From contig CM030936.1 of assembly GCA_018136815.1 (NCBI GenBank), positions 1,834,569 through 1,898,568 of the forward strand: 64,000 nucleotides of DNA. Direction: 5' to 3'. The notes beneath the pieces were generated by a model. That model worked only from the letters and a program-made list of their open reading frames with translations. It did not search any database and was not told the DNA's origin. Shown here one piece after another: positions 42,617 through 53,149 of the stretch. Origin of the DNA: Isochrysis galbana. Lineage: Eukaryota > Haptophyta > Isochrysidales > Isochrysidaceae. A program made the position numbers and the translations under genes. Each line of letters opens with the position of its first letter. The stretch's first letter is position 1.

Positions 42617-42989
42617 TCCCATGTCTTGGGTAAGGGACCCGTCCCCCTAGGCTAGCCCCACGCCTCGGCTAGGGCTCCGAGTTCAAGAGCGAATCATGGA
42701 GGTGATGAACGCGTGCTGCCTGCGCTCTACACCCGGCGCAACACCCGAGCAAAGCTCCTGTAAAAGGGAGAAGTGGGTGGGGCAGTGCGTACGAAAGAGG
42801 CCGCCGCGTTAAGCCGCCGATTTCGTGCTCGCTTTGGATCCAAAGGGTGTTCTTGTCTCCACGTTTCGCTCGCTATGTTCCGTTGCTTCTTGTTCCGATT
42901 CTGACCTCTGGTCAGCCCAAGTTCCAGGTTCCAGGTCTCTGTTTCCAGGTTCACCGCTCGACATCGGGAGACGTCTCGATCTTAGTCGG

Positions 42990-44041
42990 GGGGTGTCGCA
43001 TTCATCCTAGATGATGCGATTTCCAGGCTCTTGTTTCCAGGTCCTTCGCCGTGCGGCCACACGGTGAAGCTCAGGTACATCTAGGTTGGTAGGGTTCGTC
43101 CCTAGCGATCTAGAATTCGGGTTCTCGTTTCGTTCCTTCTAGCCTGTTTGTCAGGTCTAGATTCCAGGTTTCCTCCTTTCGGGTAATCTTTACCTAAAGG
43201 AGCCAGGTCGCCTGTCACTCGCTGCGCGCTTGTCTCAGGCTCTCGAGTTACCTTGTGAAGGCTTGTTTAGCTTCTTGCAAGGCTTGTTGTTTCTTGTTGA
43301 GTTCCGGTTCTTGCTTGGGACTTGCTCACTTTCACTTTCGTTGTCGTTGTCGTCCAGGCCTGTCCTTCGTAGGTTCCGCTTGGCTTGGTTAGGGTTTCGT
43401 TGCCTTCCGGCGTTTGGCGTTGGCGTTCGGAAATTTCCTCTCACATTCCCTAGGTCCGCTACCCTTGGCTTGTAGGTCCTTGCTTCTTTCTTCTCGGTCA
43501 AGGTTTTGGCGAGCGAGTCGGTTGCTCTATCCGCTCGAGAGATTTGAGGTTTAATTTGCCATCTCCCCTGGGAGACCGGTGTAGGTTCGCTTCCTAGGTG
43601 AGGGAATCTTTCCCCTTGATGCAAGCTACATGCAAGCCCTTGGCCCCTTTGGTGTTCCTTCCCCTTGGTTGCTACTCAGGGTTGTTCGTTAGAAGCGTCT
43701 AGAAGGTTCACGCTCAACGGCAAGATTTCCTCTGTCGTGAAGACATCTCGTTGCGATCTGTATCCAAAGTGATCGCCGTGGTCGCGCGACACGACGCTCC
43801 CCTTCGGACTCTCCGCTACGTGGGAAGTTACAACGGAGACACGCTCCGGCCGTCGCTGCGGAGTCTCTCTCTCTCTCGCTCTCTCTCTCCGTCTCTCGCG
43901 ACGTGTTTGAGTTATCGGTGATTTGGGGTCGCGGTTGCTTGATAATTTGCTTGGTTTGGGTGAATGATTCCGGTGTGTTCGTGAGTCGGTGTATCCTGTT
44001 GTTCTCAGCTTCGTTGTCCGTCGTTGTTCGCTGCGTCGCTG
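42990..44041 (+). other. Putative 3' LTR of the gypsy element
   Basis: Starts TGTCGCATTC after a G-rich polypurine-like tract and opens with a hairpin (TCGCATTCATC...GATGATGCGA). It contains repeated TTCCAGGT motifs (42925-43170) and a CTCT tract near 43866. The boundary at the right end is uncertain, since the 5' LTR needed for comparison is absent. No coding sequence is seen. Confidence 0.4.
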
Positions 44042-44216
44042 CACTCAAGCAGCTTAGGCTCCCTCCCTGAGGGAAGAGTTCTTTGTAGGTCTAACAATCT
44101 CTTACAACCCATCACACTAGGGCCGCTAGGAGCGCCTCGCCGCCCCACAGCCCTTCGTTCGCCGTTCGTTCCCCGTCCAGACACCCAAATGGGGTTGCCC
44201 GACCCAGTCCAGAATT

Positions 44217-46397
44217 TCATTCACCCGACTCCCGGTGGGGAGGAGGGCCAAAGCGCCGCGCTAGCCGCCGGTGCTGCTCGCGACGGAGTGGCTCAGAGCC
44301 CTCCGGCTCCGCTCGACTCGACAACCTCACGACTCCTTTGTGTTTTGTCTCCGGAGGACAGAGAGGGACAAGGCTATGAGGCGCTACTGAGCAATCTGAG
44401 CAAGCCCAGATTGTGTTCTTGCGGTCACATATGATGCACCGCTGCTGCTTGCCGCCCACGTAGCCATCGAGCATTTTGAACTTGGTGAGGTAGTGCGAGC
44501 AACCATCGGACGAGTACAATGATGATGAGCAAGTTGAAGTTGGTGACGATGCGCGCGCGTTCGAAGGCGTTGAATTTGGTGAGGGTGCTCGAGCCAGAAG
44601 CAGCGGGTTGTGCATGAGACGGTAGGCCAGCTTGCTCATCTCTGCTTTGAAGGACGCCGTCGAATCATTGAAGTAGCGGTGGGCGAAGTAGGCATTGGTT
44701 GCGAGCATGCCGATGAGCGTGACGAAGAATCGCGTCTTGAACTGATTGGTCAGGACGCGCTTCTCCGCGGCCAGCATGTTCTGCCGATACCTGTTGTGGC
44801 GGTCGGTAGCCGGCTGGGCTAATGTGACATCATTGAGGACGCGGGGGCATTTGCGCTTGCCCTTCAGGACAGATGCATCCTGGGCACCGACGATCTCCTC
44901 GAAGCTGTCCTCAACGTCGAACGTGTCCAGAAGCAGGTCACTGTAGCGGATTGGGTCGCCGTTGAGGGTGATGCCGCAGTTGGTGATGAAGGTGTGCACC
45001 GCATCACCGCGCCTATGAGAGATGGCGTTCAATTGAAAGGGGGGGCTGCCGTCGCCCAGGTCACACTCGGCGGTGTAGAGAGCGTGGTCGCCATCATTTG
45101 GTCCGGTGGCTAACTTGAGTGCATTGGCGCAAAAGCCCTTCGTATTTGTCTTCACGTCACCCATGGCGAAGAGCCCGTTGCGTTTGAGCTCGCAGACGGT
45201 CTTGGTGCCCATGAACCAGGAGTCTCCGTAAACAACTCGTCCAGATCCAAACCATGGCTTACAAAGCCGGAGCGTGGTCGCGGTGGTGTGGCCGTGATCG
45301 TCGTACCATTCGTGATGAATGTGGCCCAACTTCCCCTCGCAAATCTCGAGACGTAGCAGAAGGCCAGCTTCAGCATCACAAGTCGTTTTCATCTCGACGC
45401 CGAGTGGCTCAGGTTTGCGAGGTACCCAGCTCACTTTCGGGCAATGACGCGGATCACCGACTCCTTCCCGGCCGCGCCAGGCGCACATTGACTCGTCGAC
45501 ACTCAACAGCCAACCGGGATTAATCTTCGATACGCACGCATCGTTGAAGTCGTCAACCAATGGGCGAACAAATGCCCAGGGATCGAGAGACAACTTGATC
45601 GCGTCCTCGTCGCCAAAGGTCATGACGGTCCTGAGCCGACAGAATCGTCGAAAGCTCATGCCATGCCGACCCAACCTCGGCGGGGGCAGAAGAGATTCAG
45701 TTTGCGGAGTGTCGGACCACATCTTGTCGAGCGGTATGCCCGAGTGAATCGACACAGCAATGGCGTAGCCCATCCATTGCAAAATCTCGCCCTCGTCGGT
45801 CTTCTTGTCTTCGGGTCGGAGTCCTTGAAGCTTCGGGTTTGTTCGAGCCACTATTTTCGCCAGCATGCCGTCGGGAAACAAGAACGTCCACAACTTGTCG
45901 ATGCTGTCCAACACCTGGTCGCCCCGGTTTAGCGACGGCTTTGAACGAGGCTCCGTGCGCTGGTCCCTCTTCACGTACTGTGGAGGTCGAAGAGTCCAGG
46001 TGTACTCGCCGGACTTGATCTTGTTGGGCACGATTGGCTCGGAACGCGACTCGTCGGAGTCGCTATGGTCGTCCTCATGGTCGTTCGATTCGCCGCCCTC
46101 GTCCAGGTTGGTGCCATCACATCGGGTCCGTGATGAACGTGATGGACGCGGATCCTGTCGGGTTGGAGCAGGTCGGCCATCTTCATAGGGAAGGAGCTCG
46201 AGTTCAAGGTTGTTGCCGCTGTCGTCGGTGTCGAGCGCCCCGAGTTCGGTCGTGATCCGGCGAGTTGAGCCTTCCCAGAGCACGAGGAGACGAGTCTTGT
46301 CCGGGTCCTGCCACTTGTCGATTACGCCTTTGTACTTCGGCTGCATGGAGTGCTCTGCAGCCCATTGGATGCCAAAGGCCTCGGCTTTCACGCGCAC
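44217..46397 (-). CDS. PiggyBac-type (DDE_Tnp_1_7) transposase
   Basis: Numbered from 46397, the DDD catalytic triad of piggyBac transposases is visible: Asp301 in SVDESMCAWRG, Asp392 in YGDSWFMGTKT and Asp532 in TDRHNRYRQNM. Family blocks such as LKRNGLFAMGDVKTNTKGF and the C-terminal Cys/His zinc-binding domain (CIICDRKNTIWACSDC, near residue 660) are also present. Residues 100-120 are very acidic. The first in-frame ATG is at 46346, but coding-like sequence (FSEISEILKSLSSIKNVVVR) continues upstream to an acceptor-like CCCAATCAG at about 46457, so an upstream exon or a lost start is likely. No TTAA-flanked inverted ends were identified, so whether it is a mobile element or a domesticated gene is open. 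The frame is intact over 726 codons. Confidence 0.9.
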   Translation of the reverse strand: MRVKAEAFGIQWAAEHSMQPKYKGVIDKWQDPDKTRLLVLWEGSTRRITTELGALDTDDSGNNLELELLPYEDGRPAPTRQDPRPSRSSRTRCDGTNLDEGGESNDHEDDHSDSDESRSEPIVPNKIKSGEYTWTLRPPQYVKRDQRTEPRSKPSLNRGDQVLDSIDKLWTFLFPDGMLAKIVARTNPKLQGLRPEDKKTDEGEILQWMGYAIAVSIHSGIPLDKMWSDTPQTESLLPPPRLGRHGMSFRRFCRLRTVMTFGDEDAIKLSLDPWAFVRPLVDDFNDACVSKINPGWLLSVDESMCAWRGREGVGDPRHCPKVSWVPRKPEPLGVEMKTTCDAEAGLLLRLEICEGKLGHIHHEWYDDHGHTTATTLRLCKPWFGSGRVVYGDSWFMGTKTVCELKRNGLFAMGDVKTNTKGFCANALKLATGPNDGDHALYTAECDLGDGSPPFQLNAISHRRGDAVHTFITNCGITLNGDPIRYSDLLLDTFDVEDSFEEIVGAQDASVLKGKRKCPRVLNDVTLAQPATDRHNRYRQNMLAAEKRVLTNQFKTRFFVTLIGMLATNAYFAHRYFNDSTASFKAEMSKLAYRLMHNPLLLARAPSPNSTPSNARASSPTSTCSSSLYSSDGCSHYLTKFKMLDGYVGGKQQRCIICDRKNTIWACSDCSVAPHSLVPLCPPETKHKGVVRLSSRAEPEGSEPLRREQHRRLARRFGPPPHRESGE

Positions 46398-46459
46398 AAC
46401 GACATTCTTGATGGAGGAGAGGCTCTTGAGAATCTCGGAAATTTCAGAAAAAGTCTGAT

Positions 46460-47400
46460 TGGGATCGGGGGTGGTGGCAGAGTCAGCTTGGTGTGATGCG
46501 CGTGCTGTTCTTGCGCCAAGACATTGACGGGGGACTTGTGGTGAGAGACAGGGAATCTCTGGGTCTCTGGGAGTGTGCCGCGCGCGATCGCACCTGTGTC
46601 GGCATGTCGGTCGGTCGGTAGTGAGTAGATAGGGCCTCGGGTCTCAAAAAGTTGGTACCTGAGAGCATGCACAGACCCATGACGAGGGTCAGCTGGGAGG
46701 TGGTCCAGCAGGCGTGTCGGACATCGCCCGACGAGGGCGACGGAGCCTCCGAGTGGGAAGGGGGGGGAGCGATGGAGGGAGTCTTCTCGAATGGCCCCAC
46801 TTTGGGTGATTGTGGCTCGGCCCAATGGCGGGCACCGAACCTTGTCGGCCCAGGGTAGTCGGGGGGGGGGGGGGGGAGGGGCCTCGCACCAATTTGGTGG
46901 CGTCGTCAGCCACCGTTGCGGCAGGAAAGGGGCCATGGCGCGAGGGACTGTTAGAGGGGTACCGCCATGCTCGATCCGTACCCCACTGGGGTACATTGTA
47001 AGGCAAAACATTTTAACCGAAGGGCTCAGGCCGACCGACCAGCCAGTAGGGCTCGCGCAGCGCCGCCGCCGGGCGGCCAGCGGCGTGTGCGCACGCAGCC
47101 CTTGCTTCCGCCCGGCCTCCCGCCGTCGCCCATCGCGCACTCCGCCCGGGTCCGCGCGCGGATCGCGGCTTGGAGGCGCATTGGTGCTCCTCGTCGAGTC
47201 TTGGAGTCTTGGGCTGGATCGCCAACGGAGTCCTTATCTAGTGGGAGCGCGGCCCACTGCCGCCGTTCTATCATGGCGTCTCCGCTTTCACGTTAGAAGA
47301 TCAGCTGTTGGCGGTGGCCGAAAGATGTGCGTGAGCGGGTAGAGATAAGATTATCCCTACAAGGCAAACACATCCATTCCGGGCTTGCTAGTCAGTAGTG
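46460..47400. other. Upstream region of the piggyBac gene, no gene seen
   Basis: Contains a G-run (46860-46876), a palindrome CCGTACCCCACTGGGGTACA (46977-46996) and GC-rich sequence with only spurious frames. A first exon or promoter of the piggyBac-type gene may lie here. Confidence 0.4.
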
Positions 47401-47535
47401 CTTAAGTGTGAGTCTTAAAATATAAATAAATACCCGTCTCCGAGACGGAAAGAAAGTCAAAGTGTTTTTTGTTTTGTAGAGTAGGGGGAGCGCAGTAGCT
47501 CTAGTGGCTATTGGGGTAGGGGCGTAGCAGAGAGG

Positions 47536-48070
47536 GGGGGGGGGGGGGGGAGAGGGAGAGAGGGAGAGAGGGAGGGAGGGAGAGAGGGAGAGGGAGGGAG
47601 AGGGAGGGAGCGGAAGAGAGAGGGAGAGAGGGAGAGAGATGTGGGGGGGGGGGGAGAGAGAGAGAGCAAGGGAGGGAGGGAGGAAGCTCCCCCCCCCCCT
47701 CTCCCCCCCCCCTCCTCCTAGCCCCCCCCCCCCTTTCTCCCCTTCCCCCTTGTGTTCCGCTGGCCTCAGCGGCGCGCGCGGGCGAGCCAGACAGAGAGCA
47801 CAGAGAGAGAGAGAGAGGGAGGGAGTGCGAGAGAGGGAGAGAGCAGAGGAGGGGACGGCAGGGCAGGGATAAGCCGCACGCCCAGCCGCCGCCTCCCCCG
47901 GCTGCATCACGCGCTAGAGAGCCGCTGCTGCGAAGACGGGTGGAAAGCAGAGCCCTCTGTGCAGCGCTCTCCACTGGCAGCCAGAGAGAGAGCGAAAGGG
48001 AGGGAGAGGGAGGGAGGGACGGACAGAGGGAGGGAGGGGGGGAGACTAGGAGTGAAAGCGAGGGAGAGTG
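47536..48070. repeat. GA-rich and C-run low-complexity block upstream of the cyclin gene
   Basis: (GAGG/GAGA)n tracts at 47536-47690 and 47990-48070 flank C-runs (47690-47735) and a GA-rich middle. The last tract ends about 50 bases before the cyclin start codon, so it probably is part of its promoter or 5' UTR. Confidence 0.85.
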
Positions 48071-48120
48071 GATAGAGGGTTAGAGTGACAGGTTCGTAGG
48101 GGGAAAGGATTACGCCGTCG

Positions 48121-49767
48121 ATGAGCGCCGATGTTGTATCCGGCTCTGCCGACAGCTCCGGTTCGCCATGGATCCTTGACCGCGCCACGCTCGACAACTC
48201 ACCCTCGCTCGGCTGGCTGATTGCAAAGTGCGGTGGCGACGAGAAGGCGGCGCGCCGGAAGGAGGACGAGTACAGGAAGCTTACCTGCGCGTTTATACAG
48301 GACACCGGGCGTAACCTCAGATTGTGCGCTAGTCGCGCGCACTCCCACGCGCAGGCGCCTTTGGCGAGCAGACGTGCGAGGGCAGACCTCATGTGTGGAA
48401 GCAGAGACGGGATCTGTTTCCGGCGGTGGCGCGAGCCGCGCGAGCCTCTCAGCTGACGGTTCTCTCTTGCCGGTGCGCGCGCTCCTCGCAGACCGCAGCT
48501 GACGATAGCAACGGCAATGGTCTTTTACCATCGCTTCTTTGCCTTCAAGTCGTACGAGGAACACGATCGCTTCAACATTGCGACGACGGCTCTCTTCTTG
48601 GCGTCCAAAGTCGAGGAGACACCGAGGAAGCTGAAAGATGTGGTGATAGAGGCGTATAAGACGCAGCATACAGGGGCCAAGGTGCCGGAGCCGGAGTCTA
48701 GGGATCTATATGAGCGGAGGGAGAAGGTGCTCATCTCAGAGCGCATCCTCCTTCAAACCCTGGGATTCGACCTGTCGATAGAGCATCCATACAGGCAAGT
48801 CGCTTGGCTGCTGGCTGTTGACTTGCGTGGTCACTCGCTCGTCGGAGGCTTGGCCGAGGCTCCGACTCGCCGACGCTTTGCTCTCCTCTGCTGCGCGCAG
48901 GCCGCTCCTTGGCTATGTCAAGTCCATCACGGGGACTCGCGATCTTGCGCAGATTGCCTGGAATTTCATCAACGATTCCCTCCGGACTACCGTTTGCCTG
49001 CAGGCAATTCCCGCTCCCCACTAGCCGCCGGCTCAGAGCACTTGCGTTCTGCACGGCGGGTGGCTGCTCCGCCGACCTCATCGGTTGTCTCGTCCTTCCT
49101 GCGCAGTACTCGCCTAGGTACGTAGCGGCAGCTGCGCTCTCTTTGGCTGCAGACCATCTGCGTGCCACGAAGAAGGTTGAGATCAAGCTCCCAACGCTGT
49201 ATAGCTCCTTCTCGGTACATGGCTTTGCCTTCCAAGTCTCAACTGTCATCGCACAGCTTCTGCCGCGCTCCTGGCGCCTCGGCCTCTCCGGTGCTCCAGC
49301 CACAAGGCCCCCGCCGCAGGTCACGGAGCAAGGGGTGCTTGAGGTGACCAAGCTGATGCGCAAGATCTACCCCGAGAAGGAGGGCGTCACCAATAGACCC
49401 GCTGTGCCTGTGAGTGCATTCAATGCACCTGGTTTTCCGAGGCCCCCCATCCCGTTCCGTCCGATAAATGGCCCGCTGCTGCCTGTCGCTGCAGGCCGTT
49501 GGCTCGGAAACGAGGGCACCAAACGGCGTGGCCAAGCCAGATCACAATGCGGGGGCACAAGGCGAGAGCAACGCGACAGCTCCTACACGAGAAGGCGCTG
49601 CTCCTGCCAGCACAACTAGCACAGCTAGCACTCCCGTGGAGCAGCGAGACGCAGCAGGCCTGTCTGCTGAGTCTGCGCCAGTTGGTACGAAGCGCTGCAA
49701 CGATACAACAGTGGAACTCTCGGGTGGTGCGGGCCATCATCCGAAACGCCCAAAAGAAGAGGTGTAG
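48121..49767 (+). CDS. Cyclin T/K-like transcriptional cyclin
   Basis: Regulatory subunit expected to bind a transcriptional CDK (CDK9/12 type) that phosphorylates the RNA polymerase II tail. Five exons: 48121-48323, 48492-48794, 48901-49003, 49107-49409 and 49495-49767, totalling 394 residues. Introns 2 and 3 start with GC (TACAG|GCAAGT and CTGCAG|GCAATT). The first cyclin box has TPS-like DNSPSLGWLI, CAFIQDTGRNLRL, LTIATAMVFYHRFF, ATTALFLASKVEETPRKLKD and SERILLQTLGFDLSIEHPY; the second has PLLGYVKSITGTRDLAQIAW and INDSLRTTVCLQYSPRYVAA, a hallmark of cyclins T and K. The C-terminal exon is Ala/Thr/Ser-rich and ends in basic HHPKRPKEEV. Cyclin L is a less likely alternative, as no RS region is present. 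Confidence 0.9.
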
Positions 49768-50430
49768 GTGTGGTCCATCTTGCAAATCTGCCATGCCTAT
49801 GAACATTGTCTCTTGCGCCGTTGCTCTGCGCGTCGTCCACGGCGAGCGCGGTTGCACTCGAACCACCCGGTCACCGCCTTGATGATCCGCGTGTGCAAAT
49901 CAATCAGTGGCGCACGTGCGGGGGTGGCGAAGTCAGCCCGATCATCCCCCCGCACATGCTTGGCGTGAACGGCGACCGGCCTGCAGGCCAACGCCAACAC
50001 GGCCTGCGCCTTGTATGGATAGGCGTGGGGAGACCGGTAAGGTTGATGCGCCATGAAATCCGCCGACCGTCAGATGCCCCGGCGTCTTACGTGGGCGTTG
50101 GCTTGTGGTGGGATCGACTTGTGCTACTGTTTGATCACCACCCGAATGACATTCAAGTGAGGATGCGCCTCGTCCTCGGCGACTGCATTCCACGAGCATT
50201 GAACGCGATAGGTGACGTTGATCGCGATACTTGTCCCAGCATTGGCCTTGTCTCTACGACACATCCAGCACTTGCGTGATCTTGGTGTAGTGCTGCTACT
50301 GGTGCATATGGAATTGGAATATCAACTCTAGATCGCGCTTTCCCTCTATGTACTCCTTCAGTGGGATGCCCGGTTGTCCTTGTTGTTGTGATCTGTTGCC
50401 AGTGTGCCATGTTGAAAACAAACAATGAGT
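49768..50430. other. Intergenic, no supported gene
   Basis: Both strands carry open frames of 85-157 codons (for example 49806-50279,+), but none shows a known domain or clear splice structure. Confidence 0.4.
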
Positions 50431-50880
50431 CTACTTTTGTTGTGGGGGTCAATGGGGAGGCGCCTCGTGCCCATCCCCACCGCGGCACTAGCTACCCTGT
50501 GGGAGCCATTCAGTCACCCTTATGACATGCCACCGGGAATATGCCGAGCGCACTCATCACCATGACCCAGACCCTCGGTGATCAGGATTAGCACGGGAAG
50601 ATATTTTTCGAATCGATTATGTTTGCATGCGCCCAACTATCAGTATACTGATAGGGTCATGGATGGAGCGCGCGCCGCCTCCCGCCCTCGCTGCCGCCGC
50701 CCTCGTCGCCGTGGACGAAGCGTTCATTGACATGCCCCTGTCGCCGAAGCGACCACGCCAGGACGACCCGCCCGACCAGGTGGGCGCAAGAGCCAGCGGG
50801 CCACGCCCACGCAACACCGAGAACGGAGAGCCCACAGCCTGCATGCTGGCAGCAACCAGCATGCAGCACACCCACATCAC
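50430..50880 (+). repeat. Dispersed repeat modules (8690-family fragment and MERA copy 3)
   Basis: 50430-50520 contains CTACTTTTGTTGTGGGGGTC and AATGGGGAGGCGCCTCG, a diverged copy of the 8690 family. A palindrome AACTATCAGTATACTGATAG at 50636-50655 precedes GGTCATGGATGGAGCGCG, the start of the third MERA module, whose frame runs to SPKRPRQDD and a splice-donor-like GACCAG|GTGGGC. Confidence 0.65.
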
Positions 50881-50939
50881 CCCACAAGGCGGCTTGCCTT
50901 CATTTGGTCTCCTTTCCCTCCGGTTTCTTCCCCTCCCGC

Positions 50940-51142
50940 GGGGAGTCTCACCCTACCATGAGCCCCCCCGCGAGAACCCCGAAGGAGAGGCCGAGCAGCA
51001 CCACGTACGCGACGAGAACGGGCCGTCGCCTTGGCTCGGCATGAGGGCGCGTCCCGAGAGGGCCTGGTAGACGCCCACGCCGAGCACGGTGTAGCCCGTC
51101 CCCTTGTGCGCGACCCGCCACACGGCTCGGCGTGTGGTGGGG
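50940..51142 (-). pseudogene. Possible cytochrome b561-like fragment, frameshifted
   Basis: The minus strand reads VWRVAHKGTGYTVLGVGVYQ (the WxxxH...G pattern of a b561 helix) and, in another frame, RPVLVAYVVLLGLSFGVLAG with a stop soon after, a second membrane helix. The two pieces would belong to one protein if a frameshift or short intron lies between them. It stops abruptly where the AT-rich segment begins at about 51143. The identification rests on a short pattern only. Confidence 0.3.
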
Positions 51143-51495
51143 ACAACATTTTCCTAGTATTATCATTGGAAGGTCAGTACCGGACGAGCTATACACTCCG
51201 CTGAAATGGGGACGTGCATATGACGGACCGGCCGAGACAGCGTACCCGATTCCGCAAGAGTATACACCTAATGAAGAAATACTTAAGGTAATGAAGCAAC
51301 GTGTCAAAACTGAGATACATGAACAAATGAATAACAAAGGCAAATGGTTAGGCAAATGGTTCATGAATTCTAAACTTGATGAGTTCATTACTGAAATTGC
51401 TGATTCAAATATGCCATACTTACAAACCCTCAGTACTCAAAGTGCCAATGCCGTTTATGGCAAAGCACAAGTTGCATATGAAAGATGGCTCTGAA
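51143..51495 (+). other. AT-rich coding-like island of foreign composition
   Basis: About 350 bases much richer in A/T than all neighbours, open in the plus frame for about 116 codons with A/T-ending codons and many Lys/Asn/Ile residues (for example PNEEILKVMKQRVKTEIHEQ and WFMNSKLDEFITEIADSNM). GC-rich host sequence resumes at 51496. A further AT-rich stretch of about 50 bases (51671-51722, MEEYIEDHQKTG) follows a short GC tandem repeat. The protein is not recognised. Insertion from a large DNA virus or another AT-rich genome, or an assembly join, are the leading explanations. Confidence 0.5.
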
Positions 51496-51759
51496 AGCTG
51501 GGGTTGGAGCAGAGGAACGTGGGAAAAAATCCGGGCCCCTCCTCCTCGACCTCGAAGCAGGACTCGCCCTCCCGCCGCGCGGACTCGCCCTCCCTCGCAC
51601 GCGCTTCTACTTCGAAGCAGCGGAGCGGCAGACACGGCCCCTCCTCCTCGGCCTCGAAGCAGCGGAGCGGCAGACACAAGACAATAATGGAAGAATATAT
51701 TGAAGATCACCAAAAAACAGGAAAACTGATGTGGGGGGAGGGGGGGAACTGAGCAACGA

Positions 51760-52195
51760 GACGGGCCCCGACTCGAGCAACGTCTACAACCACAGGCGCC
51801 GCATCCCTAGCTCACGAGCGGCCAGGTGGCGGTGCGCGACCTCGAAGGAGAGGGAGGCCATCGCGTCGTGCAAGGCCGCCGAATACATCTCCTACGCCCG
51901 CGAGATACTCCGCGCCCTCGACGTCCCGCTCGACGGTTCCACCCTCGTTGGAACCGACAATTTGGCCAACATGCGCGTAGGGTTCCTGCGCTCCGTCCCC
52001 ACCCGCGCCCGTCACTTCATGCGTCGATACCACTCCCTCCTCCAGCGCGTCGCCGCCCGCGAAGTGGCGCTTCGTCACGTCGCGTCCCAGCACATGGCGG
52101 CGGATTTCCGCCTCACAAAGTGGCTGCCCAAGCGCAAAGCGGACGCATGCGTCCGCTACGCAACGAATTCTTGGGCGCACGTCCCCGCTTTTTGA
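51760..52195 (+). pseudogene. Ty1/copia RNase H fragment
   Basis: The frame carries TSKEREAIASCKAAEYISYA then REILRALDVPLDG, VGTDNLANMRV, RHFMRRYHSLLQRVA, VALRHVASQHMAADFRLTKW and LPKRKAD, in the order of the C-terminal RNase H of copia polyproteins (AEY, DN, the H..R.Y block, and the V.T..Q.AD.LTK block). The RT and integrase are not present upstream; the AT-rich island lies there instead. A G-run after the stop (52265-52290) may be the polypurine tract. Confidence 0.8.
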
Positions 52196-52554
52196 GCTGC
52201 TGCACCCCCCCCCCCTTCTTTCCGCCTTCTGCAATGCGCTCGCCCCATTTCCAGCTTCTCGCATTGGGGGGGGGTGTTTTGCGGGTAGGGGGGGTTGCCC
52301 GTTCCCCCCATGTACATCCCCGACCGTTAGGCTGTCTTCGCGTGACTCCCTCCCCGCCGTCACGCCCCGGTGCCCCCTCCCTGCATTGGGTTTTTCCTTC
52401 CCGCCATCAAGCTTCCCCGCGAGCCCCCTTCTTCGTTGTCACGATCCGACGCCCCCTCCCCCTCCCCCGCGTCGGCCCATTAGGTCCGTTCCCCCCCTCT
52501 CTCTCCCCCCCCCCGTTCTCTCCCCGAGTGTCCCCTTGAGTTTCCGGCCTCGTT

Positions 52555-52910
52555 TCATCCCTCTCTCTTCCCGCGTGTTTTCCCTTCCCGGTGTTTACTT
52601 TTCCCCGCGAGTGTCTTCTCCCTTGTTCTCCGTTCTCGTGATCAGCGCCATCGCTCGAGCGCTCCCGTGCCCCTCTGGTCTGCTCGTGCCCCCGTGCTCG
52701 TCCCGCCCGTCCTCATGCCGTTCGAGACCGAACCCTCGGTCTCGCCCTCGTCCGCGCGTGCCTCCCCCGTCCGTGTCACCCCATCCTCCGCTCCCTCTTT
52801 TGCCTGTACTTCACATGTTACTACCATCCACAGCCCATCCACACCAGCACACACAGCAGCCACAGCCTCTCAACACCTCGCACAACCACAGGCAGCATGG
52901 CTGCTGTGCG
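52555..52910 (+). repeat. Dispersed repeat (partner at 18560-18925)
   Basis: Aligns with the minus strand of 18560-18925, including ATGTTACTACCATCCACAGC and the encoded SHVTTIHSPSTPAHTAATAS. It follows the copia RNase H fragment by about 350 bases, so an LTR or leader of that element is likely. After it, 52915-52950 resembles part of the 15345-15400 segment. Confidence 0.65.
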
Positions 52911-53149
52911 TGCTGTGGCCGGGGCCACGGGCCGTGTGGCACGACCGGGGTCGCGCACACCTCTTCGGCCTCTGCTTGTCTGCTTGTGGACGCGGTCGCT
53001 GCGGTTGGGCGGGGTGCTCCAGTCCTAGCTAGTCCTCTACCGCTAGCGGTTCGGTTCCCTCCTTCCTCTTGTGCCGCTAGGTTACCGGACTATCTCGTGG
53101 CGGTTGCTCCCGGTGGGAGGGTCGTGGGTGACTTGTGACTTGGTGGTTG

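Larger units (their letters stand above)
36166..44041 (+). mobile_element. Ty3/gypsy chromoviral LTR retrotransposon, 5'-truncated
   Basis: Contains the 2,111-codon polyprotein (36281-42616), a non-coding 3' region, a purine tract CTTAGTCGGGGGG ending at about 42990 that looks like a polypurine tract, and then a sequence beginning TGTCGCATTC, a plausible 3' LTR start (TG...). The LTR end near 44041 (...GTCGCTGCA) is a guess. No matching 5' LTR was found upstream of the polyprotein; instead two unrelated dispersed repeats lie there, so the 5' LTR and any upstream gag have probably been lost. The uninterrupted polyprotein suggests recent activity of the family. Confidence 0.75.

Noticed and set aside
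42990..44041. A matching 5' LTR upstream of 36281
   Set aside because: The upstream sequence 35300-36280 was compared by eye with 42990-44041 and shows no shared blocks.
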